Assembly (NCBI GenBank): GCA_964436825.1
Contig: CAYTEO010000050.1
Location: 1-18,030, forward strand
From: CAYTEO01 sp964436825
Lineage (GTDB): Bacteria > Krumholzibacteriota > Krumholzibacteriia > LZORAL124-64-63
Length of the DNA: 18,030 nucleotides
Reading direction: 5' to 3'
Shown here: piece after piece, positions 8,993 through 17,282 of the stretch
Numbering within the stretch: the first letter of the stretch is position 1
How the letters are laid out: every line of letters starts with the position of its first letter
The notes under the pieces: model-generated
The model's input: only the letters and a program-made list of their open reading frames with translations
What the model was told of the DNA's origin: nothing
Database searches by the model: none
Position numbers and translations under genes: made by a program

Positions 8993-9070
8993 TGGCGGGA
9001 GCGACGAGACTTGAACTCGCGACCTCCGGCTTGACAGGCCGGCGTTCTAACCAAACTGAACTACGCCCCC
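8993..9070 (-). tRNA. tRNA-Asp (anticodon GTC)
   Basis: The acceptor stem GGGGGCG pairs with CGCTCCC (one G-U), with discriminator G73 as expected for tRNA-Asp and an encoded CCA (8993-8995). The anticodon loop CTGTCAA gives GTC, flanked by the GCCGGC/GCCGGA-type stem. The T-arm carries GTTCAAGTC. Total length is 78 nt including CCA. G34 is the position that queuosine replaces in tRNA-Asp, so this RNA is a natural client of the pathway served by queC and queE at 1273-2703. It has its own promoter and terminator, and no integrase or attachment-site duplication is visible at its 3' end. Confidence 0.95.
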
Positions 9071-9086
9071 ACCGGAACAGGGGCAG

Positions 9087-9115
9087 AATATAGTTCCCCC
9101 CCCAGACCCTGTCAA
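9087..9115 (-). promoter_or_regulatory. Near-consensus sigma70 promoter of tRNA-Asp
   Basis: On the minus strand, TTGACA (9110-9115) and TATATT (9087-9092) are separated by exactly 17 bp. The stretch after the -10 box is GC-rich (CTGCCCC), a discriminator type typical of stringently controlled stable-RNA promoters. The start would be near 9080, leaving about 10 nt of leader before the mature 5' end. The -35 box lies 3 bp beyond the nagZ stop codon. Confidence 0.85.
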
Positions 9116-9118
9116 CCT

Positions 9119-10555
9119 TCACCTCCCCCAGATCGGAGCCAGATCCCAGGGGTGACAGTCCTCCAGGGCGCTCACCTCCCATCCCTCTCCCAGCACGTCA
9201 CCGACCCTGGCCGCCAGCCGGGGATGCCCGGCCACGATGGCCCGGCCCTCGTCCGCCAGCCGGTCGATCACGGCCCGCAGCGGGGGCCACTCACCGTTCC
9301 CCGGGAGAGGAACCGGCGAGGTGACCAACAGTGCCCTGGCGCCGGTTCCGGCGGATGTGCGCAGGGGAGCGGCCTCTCCCGAAAGCCTGACGACTTCCCC
9401 CCGCCACCCGGCCAGCACCGGGAGGTCCGGCACCGCTTCCGCCCAGCGGTGCCGGGGAAAGGGCTCCCACCAGAGGAGCAGGCCGGTCGCCGCCGGCCAG
9501 GGAGCTCCCGCCGCCAGGTCGCGGGCGCGCCGCCAGCTCGCCGCCTGGTCGACGGCGGGAGGTGAACCCGTCCCCGGCCCGGAGTCCGGTGGCGGGGGCG
9601 CGGGCCCGTCGTCGAGGGGGAAGGCGGCCCAGGGAATGCCGCGCACCGCCAGCCGCCGGGCTCCCCCCTCGGCCAGGCGGGCAAACCACTCCCGGGGCAG
9701 GTCCTCCGGCGGCAGCAGGCCCGACGTTTCCCGCCGGACCTCCGGCAAGAGGTGTCCGAGCGGTCCCCGCAACGCCCCCATCGTCGCGTCGTCGGCCCAG
9801 ACGACGACCCGGCGGCCGGCCACCGCCTCGATGGAGGCGCTCACCTCGGGCAGGAGGGTGGCCGGGCGATCCCGGCCCGGCACCGGAAGATGACCGACCA
9901 TGACGGCCCCGGCGCCGGCCGCCAGCCCGGCGCGGAACGGCAGGAGCTCGTCCCGGGCGGGAGCCGTGACGGTGACGGGGCGGTCGTGGGGATCGACGCG
10001 CACGCCGCCGTGGCCGGGCCAGTGCTTCAGGCAGCAGCCGATCCCGCCGTCGCGCAGACCCGTCACCGCGGCGGCGACGTGCGCGGCCACGCGGTCGGGA
10101 TCGGCCCCGAACGCCCGGGCGCCGATGACGGGGTTCTCGGGGTCGGACAGGACATCGGCGACCGGGGCGAGGACACGATCGATCCCCAGCCGGCGCAGGC
10201 GGCGGGCCGTGTCGGCGTGGACCTCCCGCGTCAGCTCCGGGTCGTCGATCCGCCCCAGTGTCCAGGCGGCCGGCGGTCGACCGACGGCGTTCTCGGCCAC
10301 CGCGACGGGACCGCCCTCGTGGTCGACGACCACCTCGCCGTCCGGGGGCAGCAGCGCGTGGAGACGGCCACAGAGCTCCTGCAGCTGCCGGGCGTCCACG
10401 ATGTTCCGGCGGAAGAGGATGACGCCGGCAGGCGCGTACCGGGACAGCCACGCCTCCTCGGCCGCGGAGAGGCGCGTCCCCGCGAGGCCGACGACGAGGC
10501 GCCGGACAAGCGGGTCAGTGCCGCGGTCGTGACGATGAGGGCGGGCCGACGGCAT
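9119..10555 (-). CDS. nagZ: Glycoside hydrolase family 3 beta-N-acetylhexosaminidase, NagZ-like
   Basis: Removes beta-GlcNAc from muropeptides (GlcNAc-anhydroMurNAc) in peptidoglycan recycling. The TIM barrel shows DHEGGPV, KHWPGHG at residues 177-183 (family KHFPGHG), and the mobile-loop acid/base region DPHD with His190. ADDATM has Asp255 at the nucleophile position (family SDDLxM). All catalytic elements are present. At 478 residues it is about 130 longer than E. coli NagZ; the extra C-terminal part (from ~300) holds a Pro-rich linker and a diverged second domain. No signal peptide is seen, so it is probably cytoplasmic. The ATG at 10555 is preceded by GGAG at 7 bp and lies inside the spoIID-like gene (41-bp overlap). 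A secreted GH3 of another specificity is a less likely alternative. Confidence 0.88.
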   Translation of the reverse strand: MPSARPHRHDRGTDPLVRRLVVGLAGTRLSAAEEAWLSRYAPAGVILFRRNIVDARQLQELCGRLHALLPPDGEVVVDHEGGPVAVAENAVGRPPAAWTLGRIDDPELTREVHADTARRLRRLGIDRVLAPVADVLSDPENPVIGARAFGADPDRVAAHVAAAVTGLRDGGIGCCLKHWPGHGGVRVDPHDRPVTVTAPARDELLPFRAGLAAGAGAVMVGHLPVPGRDRPATLLPEVSASIEAVAGRRVVVWADDATMGALRGPLGHLLPEVRRETSGLLPPEDLPREWFARLAEGGARRLAVRGIPWAAFPLDDGPAPPPPDSGPGTGSPPAVDQAASWRRARDLAAGAPWPAATGLLLWWEPFPRHRWAEAVPDLPVLAGWRGEVVRLSGEAAPLRTSAGTGARALLVTSPVPLPGNGEWPPLRAVIDRLADEGRAIVAGHPRLAARVGDVLGEGWEVSALEDCHPWDLAPIWGR

Positions 10556-11927
10556 CGCAACGCTCCAGTGTCGTCCCCGGGTAGTAGTGGGCCAGGATCC
10601 GCCGGTGGTCGATGCCCGCGGCCGCCATGGCCAGGGCCCCGCTCTGGCAGAGGCCGATGCCGTGGCCGAAACCGTGACCGACGGCGGTCAACCGCCGCAG
10701 CCGGCCCGTCGCGTCCCGTTCGACGTCCAGCCGACAGCGGATGCTGCGCAGGATGGCGGTCTCCCCGCCCGGGGGCGCCAGGACCCAGCGGATCCTGTCC
10801 CCCCGCACGCGATAGGTCCCGTTCGACATCCGGAACTCCACCGTCCCCAGCCGGCCGGAGGAGGTCGTATCGATGACCGCCACGTCGAGCACCTCGCCGG
10901 GGCGACGCGGGTCCGCACCCGGGTGGGCCGGCAGGAACGCCTTGCCCGCCCACTGACGGCGGGCGGGCGAGGCGTCCAGCCACGCCAGATACTCCGGCAG
11001 GGTCCGCGCGAGCAGCCGGTTCAGTTCCCCGGCGCTCCAGGTGGCGGACCAGTCGTGGTAGGGGGAACCGCGGCACCAGTCCCGCCCCCGCGCGTCGGTA
11101 TCGGGATGGTCGACGAGGTAGGGGCTGGCAGAGCGCGGCCAGACGGCCGCCACGTCGGCACACCAGCCGCCGCACGAGGAGCAGTAGTAGGCGTCGATCT
11201 CCCGGCCCTGGTGGCGGAGGACCTGGCCACGGGTGCGCAGGACGGCCAGGTCGGTCCAGGGGTCGGTGCCGTCGAGACCGCGGAAGACCTGGTCCCGGGT
11301 ATCGGCCCAGAGGTCGAAACCGAGCGCCTCCCGTTCCCCCAGGTGGGAAACGGTGTAGGTGCGGGCGGCGATCGCCTGCGCGCACAGGGCCTCCAGCCCC
11401 CCCTCTCCCGGGCGACCGATCTCCCAGGGAACGACGCCGCGCAGGTACTCCTCCAACGGCACGACATCGACGACCGTCAGGCCCCCCGTTCCGTGCAACA
11501 CCCAGATCTCGCCCGGATAGGCGCGCCCGTCCCACCGCAACGGGAGCTCCGGGTCCTCCGGCACCAGGATCAGCAGCGAGGGGTCCCTGCCGCCCCCTCC
11601 CTTCCCTCGCCAGACGACGCCACGGGGTTCGGAACGACAGGTGATCCGACCGGAGGCGACGCGGCCCAGGGTGCGGCGCCGGGAAGAGAGCACGCGGCAG
11701 CCGCCCTGGGTCTCCACGTCGACCGCGGCAACGGCGGCGGCCAGGCCGACACGAACCCAGACGACACCGTCCCGCGGGACCGGCGGCGCACCAGTCTCTC
11801 CCCCGGTCACCGGCCGCGCCGGCCCGCGCCGGCGGGCGGCGCAACCGGCCAGCATCCCGGCGAGGACGATCCCCAGCAGCAGGCAGGCGAGACCGACGCG
11901 GAGCGGTCGACGGATTCCTGCCGGCAT
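10515..11927 (-). CDS. SpoIID/LytB-domain lipoprotein (peptidoglycan-remodelling)
   Basis: A SpoIID-type protein, a family of lytic transglycosylases acting on denuded glycan strands and of amidase enhancers. The start is placed at ATG 11927, in a TGATG overlap with the upstream stop; the TTG just before it is less likely. A hydrophobic segment ends in GMLAGC, so it is a lipoprotein. The domain core begins with PLEEYLRGVVPWEI, where Glu169 sits at the conserved family glutamate. QAIAARTY follows, and the C-terminal block GHGFGHGIGLCQSGA then YYPGTT closes the domain. The segment YYCSSCGGWC is Cys-rich where sporulating relatives have a zinc-binding site, so metal binding is plausible. Nothing else suggests sporulation; non-sporulating diderms commonly carry such proteins. 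It is coupled to nagZ downstream. Confidence 0.9.
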   Translation of the reverse strand: MPAGIRRPLRVGLACLLLGIVLAGMLAGCAARRRGPARPVTGGETGAPPVPRDGVVWVRVGLAAAVAAVDVETQGGCRVLSSRRRTLGRVASGRITCRSEPRGVVWRGKGGGGRDPSLLILVPEDPELPLRWDGRAYPGEIWVLHGTGGLTVVDVVPLEEYLRGVVPWEIGRPGEGGLEALCAQAIAARTYTVSHLGEREALGFDLWADTRDQVFRGLDGTDPWTDLAVLRTRGQVLRHQGREIDAYYCSSCGGWCADVAAVWPRSASPYLVDHPDTDARGRDWCRGSPYHDWSATWSAGELNRLLARTLPEYLAWLDASPARRQWAGKAFLPAHPGADPRRPGEVLDVAVIDTTSSGRLGTVEFRMSNGTYRVRGDRIRWVLAPPGGETAILRSIRCRLDVERDATGRLRRLTAVGHGFGHGIGLCQSGALAMAAAGIDHRRILAHYYPGTTLERCDAVGPPSSSRPRH

Positions 11928-14900
11928 CAATGCATCACCACCAGCCGCTGCATCCCGCTGACGGCATCGCCGTCGCTCCCCCGCAGGGTGACCCGGTAGA
12001 GGTAGACGCCGTTGGCCAGCCGGTCCCCCCGGTCGTCACGGCCGTCCCATCCCACGACGGCCCTGCCTCCGCCGGCGAAATCGGACGGCGCGACGGGGAC
12101 CCTGGCGACGTGTCGTCCCGCCAGGGAGTACAGGTCGATCCACCCCTCGGCGGACGCCAGGCTCGTGGCGAACAGGAACCGCACGGTCTCCCGCATGGGA
12201 TTGGGGAAGGCCTGCAGGTCCGTGACCGTCGGGCCGGACGCTGCCATCTCCTGCCCCAGCGCGATGGGCGTCTCGCGGCCGGCGATCCGCAGCTTCAGGA
12301 CCGGCGTCCCCAGTCCCGTCGCCTCGGCCGTGAAGGCGAGGGAGACGGTGTGGGCGTCGAGCCTGGCAACGGCGACGTCCCCCAGGACGACGTACTCCCC
12401 GGCGAGCACGATCTCGACGTCCGGGGGGAGGTAGGCGCCGACAGTCACCGTCCCCGTGAAGGCGCGGGGCTGCCCCGGGACCAGGGGCGTCCGCTGCGGG
12501 TCGAACGGCACCCCTTCGCTGGTCAGGGCGACGGAGACCGGCACGTGCAGGACCAGACGGTAGTGCGCGTCCGTCTCCGAGGCGTCCGCGGTGTCGAAGA
12601 CCTCGAACACGATGTCGTGGTCGTAGGGCTCCAGGGGCAGTCGCACCGTGTACTGGTGGTGCTGGTCCGTCGCGCTGCCCGGCGCCATCCCCCCCGTGAC
12701 GTATTCGGAGTAATCGATGCCGTCGCCGGTGCGGACGACGAGCCGGCTGACACCGGCCTCGTCGTAGGCGTCGACGGTCACCAGCAGGGAACTGGTGGTG
12801 TCGACCGCCGTCAGCTCCATCCCGTCGGTGAGCGGTCCCTCCGGTCCGTCGACGACGACCCGGGGCGGCCCGGCGTCCAGGACGGTCAGGGCATCACCCA
12901 GCACGGCGTACTGGGCGACGGCCCGTCGGTAGGTGGTGCTGGAGGGCGAGATGGCGAGGAAGGACATCTCGCTGGCGAGCATGAGCTCGCCCAGGACCCA
13001 GCGGGTGCGCGTTCCCGTCTCCCCGGACAGGAGCGAGCGGGGGGGGTTCAGCAGCATGACATCCCGCTGGATGCCGGCGAGGGTCGCGTTGGGCCAGAGG
13101 TACTCGTAGCCGGGGCTCGCGTAGGTCCCGCAGGCACCGCCGCCGGGGCGCAGGAGCATCTTCTCGGCCAGCGACCTGGTGACGCGCAACCGGCCCTCGG
13201 AGTTCCCCAGGGCGTAGGCGCCGATGTGGCAGCCCAGCCCGAAGAAGAGGAACGGCCGCCCGTCGTTCTGCAGGCCCTGGACGTCCTGGCGGTAGGCGAT
13301 GTTGTCGACGTCCTCGAAGATCTGCTCGTGGGCCAGCAGGTGGTTGTTGGCGTGCCCCTGGTAGCGCACGATCATCCCCCCCTGGCCGAGTTTCGCCAGC
13401 AGCTCGGGCAGGACGTACTGCTCGCTGTACTCCTCGAACTGGGTCCGGCTCCGCGTCTCGTTGTGGGGGGGCGAGAGCGGCTCGAGGTAGTCGGCGACGA
13501 AGAGGCGATCGGCCACCAGTCCCGGCGCGGGCCCACCGTCACCCAGGAACGTTTCCCAGGCGTCGGCGAAGGCCGACTCGGTCTCCTGGAACTGCTCCTC
13601 GGAGGGGATGTAGGACAGGTCGTCGTAACCGATGCTGTAGTTCTGGTCCGACCAGGCGTCGTCGGCGATGAAGACGCCCCGCTGCTTCCACGCCTGGCCC
13701 CCGTCCGCCGCCTCGAAGGCCCGGAGCTTGTCCAGGACGACCTGGAGTTCCTCGCTGCTGGAGACGGGAAACCGCCCCACGAGCATGGACGGCGGGACGC
13801 CGGTGTCGTTCGGATAGTCCGGCCCGGCCGCGGGAGTGACGTACCACTCGTCCGACGGGAGGACCTCGTTGGCCTCGGTCACGCCGCGCCACACGAACAG
13901 GTAGGACGGCACCCAGTCCCGCAACCCGTACGTGTCGTGCAGGCCGCGCACGTTCTCGGTGGCGTCGCCGAAGATCTGCAGGGCCCAGCTGCCCCAGTTC
14001 GCCAGGGCGTACTCGCAGAACCGCCTGATGGCGAGGGGATTCTTCAGGCCGCCGCTGAACCGGTCGTAGAGCGCGTGGACGTCGACGACGTGGATCCGCA
14101 GCCCGCCCGGGTAGCGCCCGGCCCGCCAGGCCGCCCACTGCTCGGCCTGCTGCCGGAAGGAGGGGTGGGTGACGACCAGCACGTCGGGAGGCGACGCGAC
14201 CGCCAGGGGATCGTCGTCCTGCGGCACCTGGCTCGCCTGGAAGATCGGGAAGGTGGGCAGGGCCAGGTCCAGCGGGAGGCCATAGGCGAGGAAGCGCCGC
14301 CGGCCGGTACCGGACTGGGCCACCGCCAGCGAGAGCGTCAGGGAACCGTCCTGCTCGCCGACGACGTTCCCGGTCCCCAGCTGCACGAGGCGCGGTCGCC
14401 GGGGATCGCTCACCTCGAAGACGGTCAGCGGACCGCCGTCGAACCCCCGCACGCGCACGTCGACGGTCCCCGTCCCCTCCGCGATGCCGAACTCGAGACG
14501 GTCGTCCACGGCCTCGTAGCGGGAGGGATAGACGATCCGGAACCAGTCCAGGTAGCCTGAGATGACGTCCGCGGCCGTGTTGACGATCCGCAGGTCCCAT
14601 CCGTCCAGGTCGGCGGCCGAGGCGACCGGGATCGAGTCGGCGAAGACGGCGCCGGCGTTGTTGACCTGGACCGTGCCCAGCACGATCTCGTCGGCCGGTC
14701 CGACGACGCTGACCTGGTAGGTCCGCATCGTCGGGCCGAAGCCGAAGAGCTTCACCTCCAGCCAGGGGCGCGCGCCCGTGGCGGCCGGAGCGACGAGTTC
14801 GAGGGGGACGCGGACCTCGCTGGCGAACCGACTGTTCCAGAAGTTGCGGTCGACCGCCATGCCGTAGGGCGACTCGTCGTAGTAGAGGTCGACCTCGTGA

Positions 14901-16228
14901 CGATCGTCGCGCAGATGGGTTGCCGCCCCCTCGGCGGCGGCCGGCGGCAACGACACCGTGTCCATCCGCGCCCACTGCTGCCCGGCCGGGGGCTCGCTCA
15001 CCGCGAGGTAGTAGATGTTCCCCCCGTTGACGGGCTCGTCGGCGACGGGATTGTAGAACTCGTTCGTGTCCCCGCAATCGGGGTAGACGGTGCCGTCCAG
15101 GGTGAAAGCGCCGTCGTCCCTGGGGCGCAGGCCGTAGAAGACGATGGCCTCGTTGCCGGTGAACTCCCCTCCATCCCCCTGCACGAGGAGAGGAACCTCC
15201 ACCTCGACGTAGTCATCGGGCGTCCCGGGCAGGACCCGGCGCTGGTAGAGCCGGAGCTGGCTCTCCTGGACACCGGTGGCCGGCAGCAGGCCGGCGTTGG
15301 CGAGCTGGCTGGCCGTGATCCGCTGCAGTCCCGTCCGGCTGACCGGCAGCCTGACCTCCGGCGCCAGCAGGGTGCCCCGGTGCACGAGCCGTTCGACGGG
15401 ACGCTCGGCCAGGGGCCCGGCGGCTCGCGGCGGCTGCTCCAGGAGCTCCCCGTTGAGGAACAGGCCCTGGAAGCGACCGTCGCCGCGACCGGGAACCCGT
15501 GTCGCCGGCGCCGACTCCCGGTCCGGATCGGGGTCGAAGACGATCTCCCACCGCCCGCGCTCCAGCAGCCGCACCGCGTGCCCGCGCGCGTCGGTCTCCA
15601 GGGGACGGCAGCTGAGCGGGGCGATCCAGCGATCCCGCCAGCGGACCGGCGTCCCCACCGTCAGGACCCCTACGGGGCCCGCAGGCGGGGTCGACCACTT
15701 CTGCTCGTCGACGGCGACCCGGCCGCCGGACGGGGACTCGCCGCGCCACAGGAGTTCCTCGGTCACCTGCGGACGTTCTCCCTCCCCGCGGATGACCCGC
15801 ACGGGGACCGGAGGCAGCGCCTGGGCGGAGAGCGGCCGCCAGCGGATCTCACCGGTGACGACGCGGGGGCGGGTCCCCTCCGGAACGACGATCCAGCCGC
15901 CGACCGCAGGGACTTCCGGTGTCCCCGGCTCCCCCGCCCGGGCAAAGCCTGCGAGGTGGGGACGCAGATAGCGGCGCCCGTGACGGGTGTCGATCACCTC
16001 GGTCCAGGTCACCGGGCCCGGCGCCACCTCGACGACGAGCCGCTTCGCGTCACTGGCCAGGATTCGCCAGGGGCCTCCCCCGCCCTTCCCCGCCGTGGCG
16101 ATGCCCGGCAGGGAGACGATCAGCAGCCCCAGCAAGGCGAGGTGGCAGTGGGACCGGGACGGCGCGAGGCGCCGGTACAGGGAGCGGAATCGCATCGCAG
16201 GAAACGCTCTGGTGCTGCGCAAGGACAT
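11927..16228 (-). CDS. Large secreted C25 (gingipain/PorU-like) cysteine protease with FlgD-like C-terminal domain
   Basis: A 1433-residue protein. The N-terminus has a signal peptide ending near GIATA. Residues ~280-365 (LPVSRTGLQRITASQL, then a LRLY and FYG pattern) resemble the N-terminal part of PorU-like proteins. The C25 catalytic region spans ~675-1080, with YQGHANN supplying His959 and FFGLGCHIGAY supplying Cys1000, the likely dyad. Ig-like beta domains follow. The last ~100 residues (FPNPMRETVRF, then WDGRDDRGDRLANGVYLYRV) form a FlgD-Ig/type-A-like C-terminal domain, often a type IX secretion signal. Either an exported surface protease or a PorU-like sortase is possible. The ATG at 16228 has AAGGAG only 2 bp upstream; TTG at 16222 has better spacing and ATG at 16195 gives a normal-length signal, so the start is uncertain. 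The stop overlaps the spoIID-like start. Confidence 0.92.
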   Translation of the reverse strand: MSLRSTRAFPAMRFRSLYRRLAPSRSHCHLALLGLLIVSLPGIATAGKGGGGPWRILASDAKRLVVEVAPGPVTWTEVIDTRHGRRYLRPHLAGFARAGEPGTPEVPAVGGWIVVPEGTRPRVVTGEIRWRPLSAQALPPVPVRVIRGEGERPQVTEELLWRGESPSGGRVAVDEQKWSTPPAGPVGVLTVGTPVRWRDRWIAPLSCRPLETDARGHAVRLLERGRWEIVFDPDPDRESAPATRVPGRGDGRFQGLFLNGELLEQPPRAAGPLAERPVERLVHRGTLLAPEVRLPVSRTGLQRITASQLANAGLLPATGVQESQLRLYQRRVLPGTPDDYVEVEVPLLVQGDGGEFTGNEAIVFYGLRPRDDGAFTLDGTVYPDCGDTNEFYNPVADEPVNGGNIYYLAVSEPPAGQQWARMDTVSLPPAAAEGAATHLRDDRHEVDLYYDESPYGMAVDRNFWNSRFASEVRVPLELVAPAATGARPWLEVKLFGFGPTMRTYQVSVVGPADEIVLGTVQVNNAGAVFADSIPVASAADLDGWDLRIVNTAADVISGYLDWFRIVYPSRYEAVDDRLEFGIAEGTGTVDVRVRGFDGGPLTVFEVSDPRRPRLVQLGTGNVVGEQDGSLTLSLAVAQSGTGRRRFLAYGLPLDLALPTFPIFQASQVPQDDDPLAVASPPDVLVVTHPSFRQQAEQWAAWRAGRYPGGLRIHVVDVHALYDRFSGGLKNPLAIRRFCEYALANWGSWALQIFGDATENVRGLHDTYGLRDWVPSYLFVWRGVTEANEVLPSDEWYVTPAAGPDYPNDTGVPPSMLVGRFPVSSSEELQVVLDKLRAFEAADGGQAWKQRGVFIADDAWSDQNYSIGYDDLSYIPSEEQFQETESAFADAWETFLGDGGPAPGLVADRLFVADYLEPLSPPHNETRSRTQFEEYSEQYVLPELLAKLGQGGMIVRYQGHANNHLLAHEQIFEDVDNIAYRQDVQGLQNDGRPFLFFGLGCHIGAYALGNSEGRLRVTRSLAEKMLLRPGGGACGTYASPGYEYLWPNATLAGIQRDVMLLNPPRSLLSGETGTRTRWVLGELMLASEMSFLAISPSSTTYRRAVAQYAVLGDALTVLDAGPPRVVVDGPEGPLTDGMELTAVDTTSSLLVTVDAYDEAGVSRLVVRTGDGIDYSEYVTGGMAPGSATDQHHQYTVRLPLEPYDHDIVFEVFDTADASETDAHYRLVLHVPVSVALTSEGVPFDPQRTPLVPGQPRAFTGTVTVGAYLPPDVEIVLAGEYVVLGDVAVARLDAHTVSLAFTAEATGLGTPVLKLRIAGRETPIALGQEMAASGPTVTDLQAFPNPMRETVRFLFATSLASAEGWIDLYSLAGRHVARVPVAPSDFAGGGRAVVGWDGRDDRGDRLANGVYLYRVTLRGSDGDAVSGMQRLVVMH

Positions 16229-16270
16229 GGCTCCTTACCAGGGGTCGAGAAAGGGTCTCGGCGAAGACTC

Positions 16271-16300
16271 AATATAGGAGCAGATGCGGATCGGGGTCAA
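16271..16300 (-). promoter_or_regulatory. Sigma70-type promoter of the C25-spoIID-nagZ string
   Basis: On the minus strand, TTGACC (16295-16300) and TATATT (16271-16276) are separated by 18 bp. The -10 box is the same as that of the tRNA-Asp promoter. The expected start is near 16264, about 36 nt before the annotated ATG. The leader includes a small inverted repeat CGAGA-N5-TCTCG. Confidence 0.7.
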
Positions 16301-16313
16301 CGGGGGACGCGAA

Positions 16314-16338
16314 CGGGGCAGGCCGGCAGCCTGCCCCG
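16314..16338 (-). terminator. Terminator-like hairpin after the 221-residue secreted protein gene
   Basis: A perfect 10-bp GC-rich stem (16314-16323 with 16329-16338) with a 5-nt loop begins 27 bp beyond the stop codon at 16365. There is no clear U-tract. It lies just upstream of the promoter of the C25 gene, so it would insulate the two units. Confidence 0.6.
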
Positions 16339-16364
16339 CGGAGCATTCCAGAGCCTGGAGTGGA

Positions 16365-17030
16365 CTAGCGATACATGCTCTTGACGTTGCTCCAGGTCTT
16401 GGTCTCGTTGCTGATGACGTTCTGGCAGAAATCGTCCCAGCTGCCGTCGTTGTTGAGGATCAGCACGGGATTGGAGACGTAGGCCCCGTACGCCTCGTCG
16501 TAGGCGTCGCCGGTCACGGCAACGGCCTCGACCAGATCGGTCTCGCTGGCGGCATAACCGAACCGCTTGCTGTCGGGGAAGGATCCGGTATCGGGGTACC
16601 CCTTCAGGATGAAGACGACGGGCACGGTATCGCTCGAGAGAAAGCCCGTGTAGGTCATCAGGTCGACGACACCACCGACCGGGGTCAGCGGAGTGGTATA
16701 GCCGATGGAGTAGAACTTGCTGTTAGCGTCCATTTCAATGACGACAGGCACACCTTCGTGGTAATCCCAGTCACCGAACAGGACGCTGGAGTTCTGGATC
16801 TCCAGCACGAACTCGACTGCTGCCACCTGCGGCTGGGACATGCCCGGGACCTCGGGGTTCATCAGGAGCACGTGGAACTCGACCTGACCGGGACCACGGT
16901 CGACACAGAACTGCAGCGGAACGGTCGGCGGATTCTCCAGGAAAATCCCCATGCTGTTGGGACCGGGCAGCGCCCAGGCGCTCACCGATAGCAGGACGGC
17001 AAGACTCAGAACGACGCACATTCTTCTCAT
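16365..17030 (-). CDS. Secreted single-domain beta-rich protein with W-x2-VKSMYR C-terminal tag
   Basis: Not assignable to a named family. The ATG at 17030 is chosen because AAAGGGGAG lies 6 bp upstream and a signal peptide starts there (MRRMCVVLSLAVLLSVSAWA). The 221-residue protein opens after cleavage with MGIFLE, comparable to GIFFD and GIYFD in its two paralogues. It continues with HVLLMNP, then VAAVEFVLEI, LMTYTGF, and a YPDTGSF block at positions where the paralogues show similar beta strands. The final 14 residues are NETKTWSNVKSMYR, the shared tag. The nucleotide sequence of the tag is almost the same as in the gene at 17283 (GCTCTTGACGTTGCTCCAG on the plus strand), though the bodies are strongly diverged. 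Probably exported; role unknown. Confidence 0.88.
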   Translation of the reverse strand: MRRMCVVLSLAVLLSVSAWALPGPNSMGIFLENPPTVPLQFCVDRGPGQVEFHVLLMNPEVPGMSQPQVAAVEFVLEIQNSSVLFGDWDYHEGVPVVIEMDANSKFYSIGYTTPLTPVGGVVDLMTYTGFLSSDTVPVVFILKGYPDTGSFPDSKRFGYAASETDLVEAVAVTGDAYDEAYGAYVSNPVLILNNDGSWDDFCQNVISNETKTWSNVKSMYR

Positions 17031-17183
17031 CGTCGGCTCCCCTTTGCTGAATGCTGAAACTTGTGCGATCGAAGGCACCCCTACACGTGGCACGATCGTC
17101 ACGGTGACACTCGACCCCTTCCCTCCCCGGGATGGTCCAGCCAGCCCGGACAGGCAGTGATGGAACTGATTGAATCCTGCGTC

Positions 17184-17212
17184 AATATCCCGTCAGAGCT
17201 TCGAGGTGTCAA
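17184..17212 (-). promoter_or_regulatory. Sigma70-type promoter for the 221-residue secreted protein gene
   Basis: On the minus strand, TTGACA (17207-17212, perfect -35) and GATATT (17184-17189) are separated by exactly 17 bp. The start would be near 17177, giving an unusually long leader of about 147 nt before the ATG at 17030. It lies just past the terminator of the preceding gene. Confidence 0.55.
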
Positions 17213-17225
17213 GTGGGGAGTGGGC

Positions 17226-17259
17226 GAGAAAGAGGCGCGACCCTGTCGGATCGCGCCTC
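17226..17259 (-). terminator. Intrinsic terminator after the 203-residue secreted protein gene
   Basis: A 9-bp perfect stem (17232-17240 with 17251-17259) with a 10-nt loop is followed on the minus strand by the T-rich TCTTTCT. It begins 24 bp beyond the stop codon at 17283. The stem and pyrimidine tail support real termination, so this gene and the next secreted-protein gene are separate transcription units. Confidence 0.75.
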
Positions 17260-17282
17260 CCGTGGGTCTTCGATCGACCGGT

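Noticed and set aside
8993..9070. tRNA-Asp 3' end as an integration (att) site
   Set aside because: No integrase, no repeated tRNA 3' fragment and no compositional change of island type nearby; the AT-rich gap beside it is explained by promoter and terminator.
11930..14560. An 876-residue plus-strand open frame, with similar ones at 14897-16384, 10587-11999 and 9752-10876
   Set aside because: These lie opposite the C25, SpoIID-like and nagZ genes, with no motifs and shadow-type composition.
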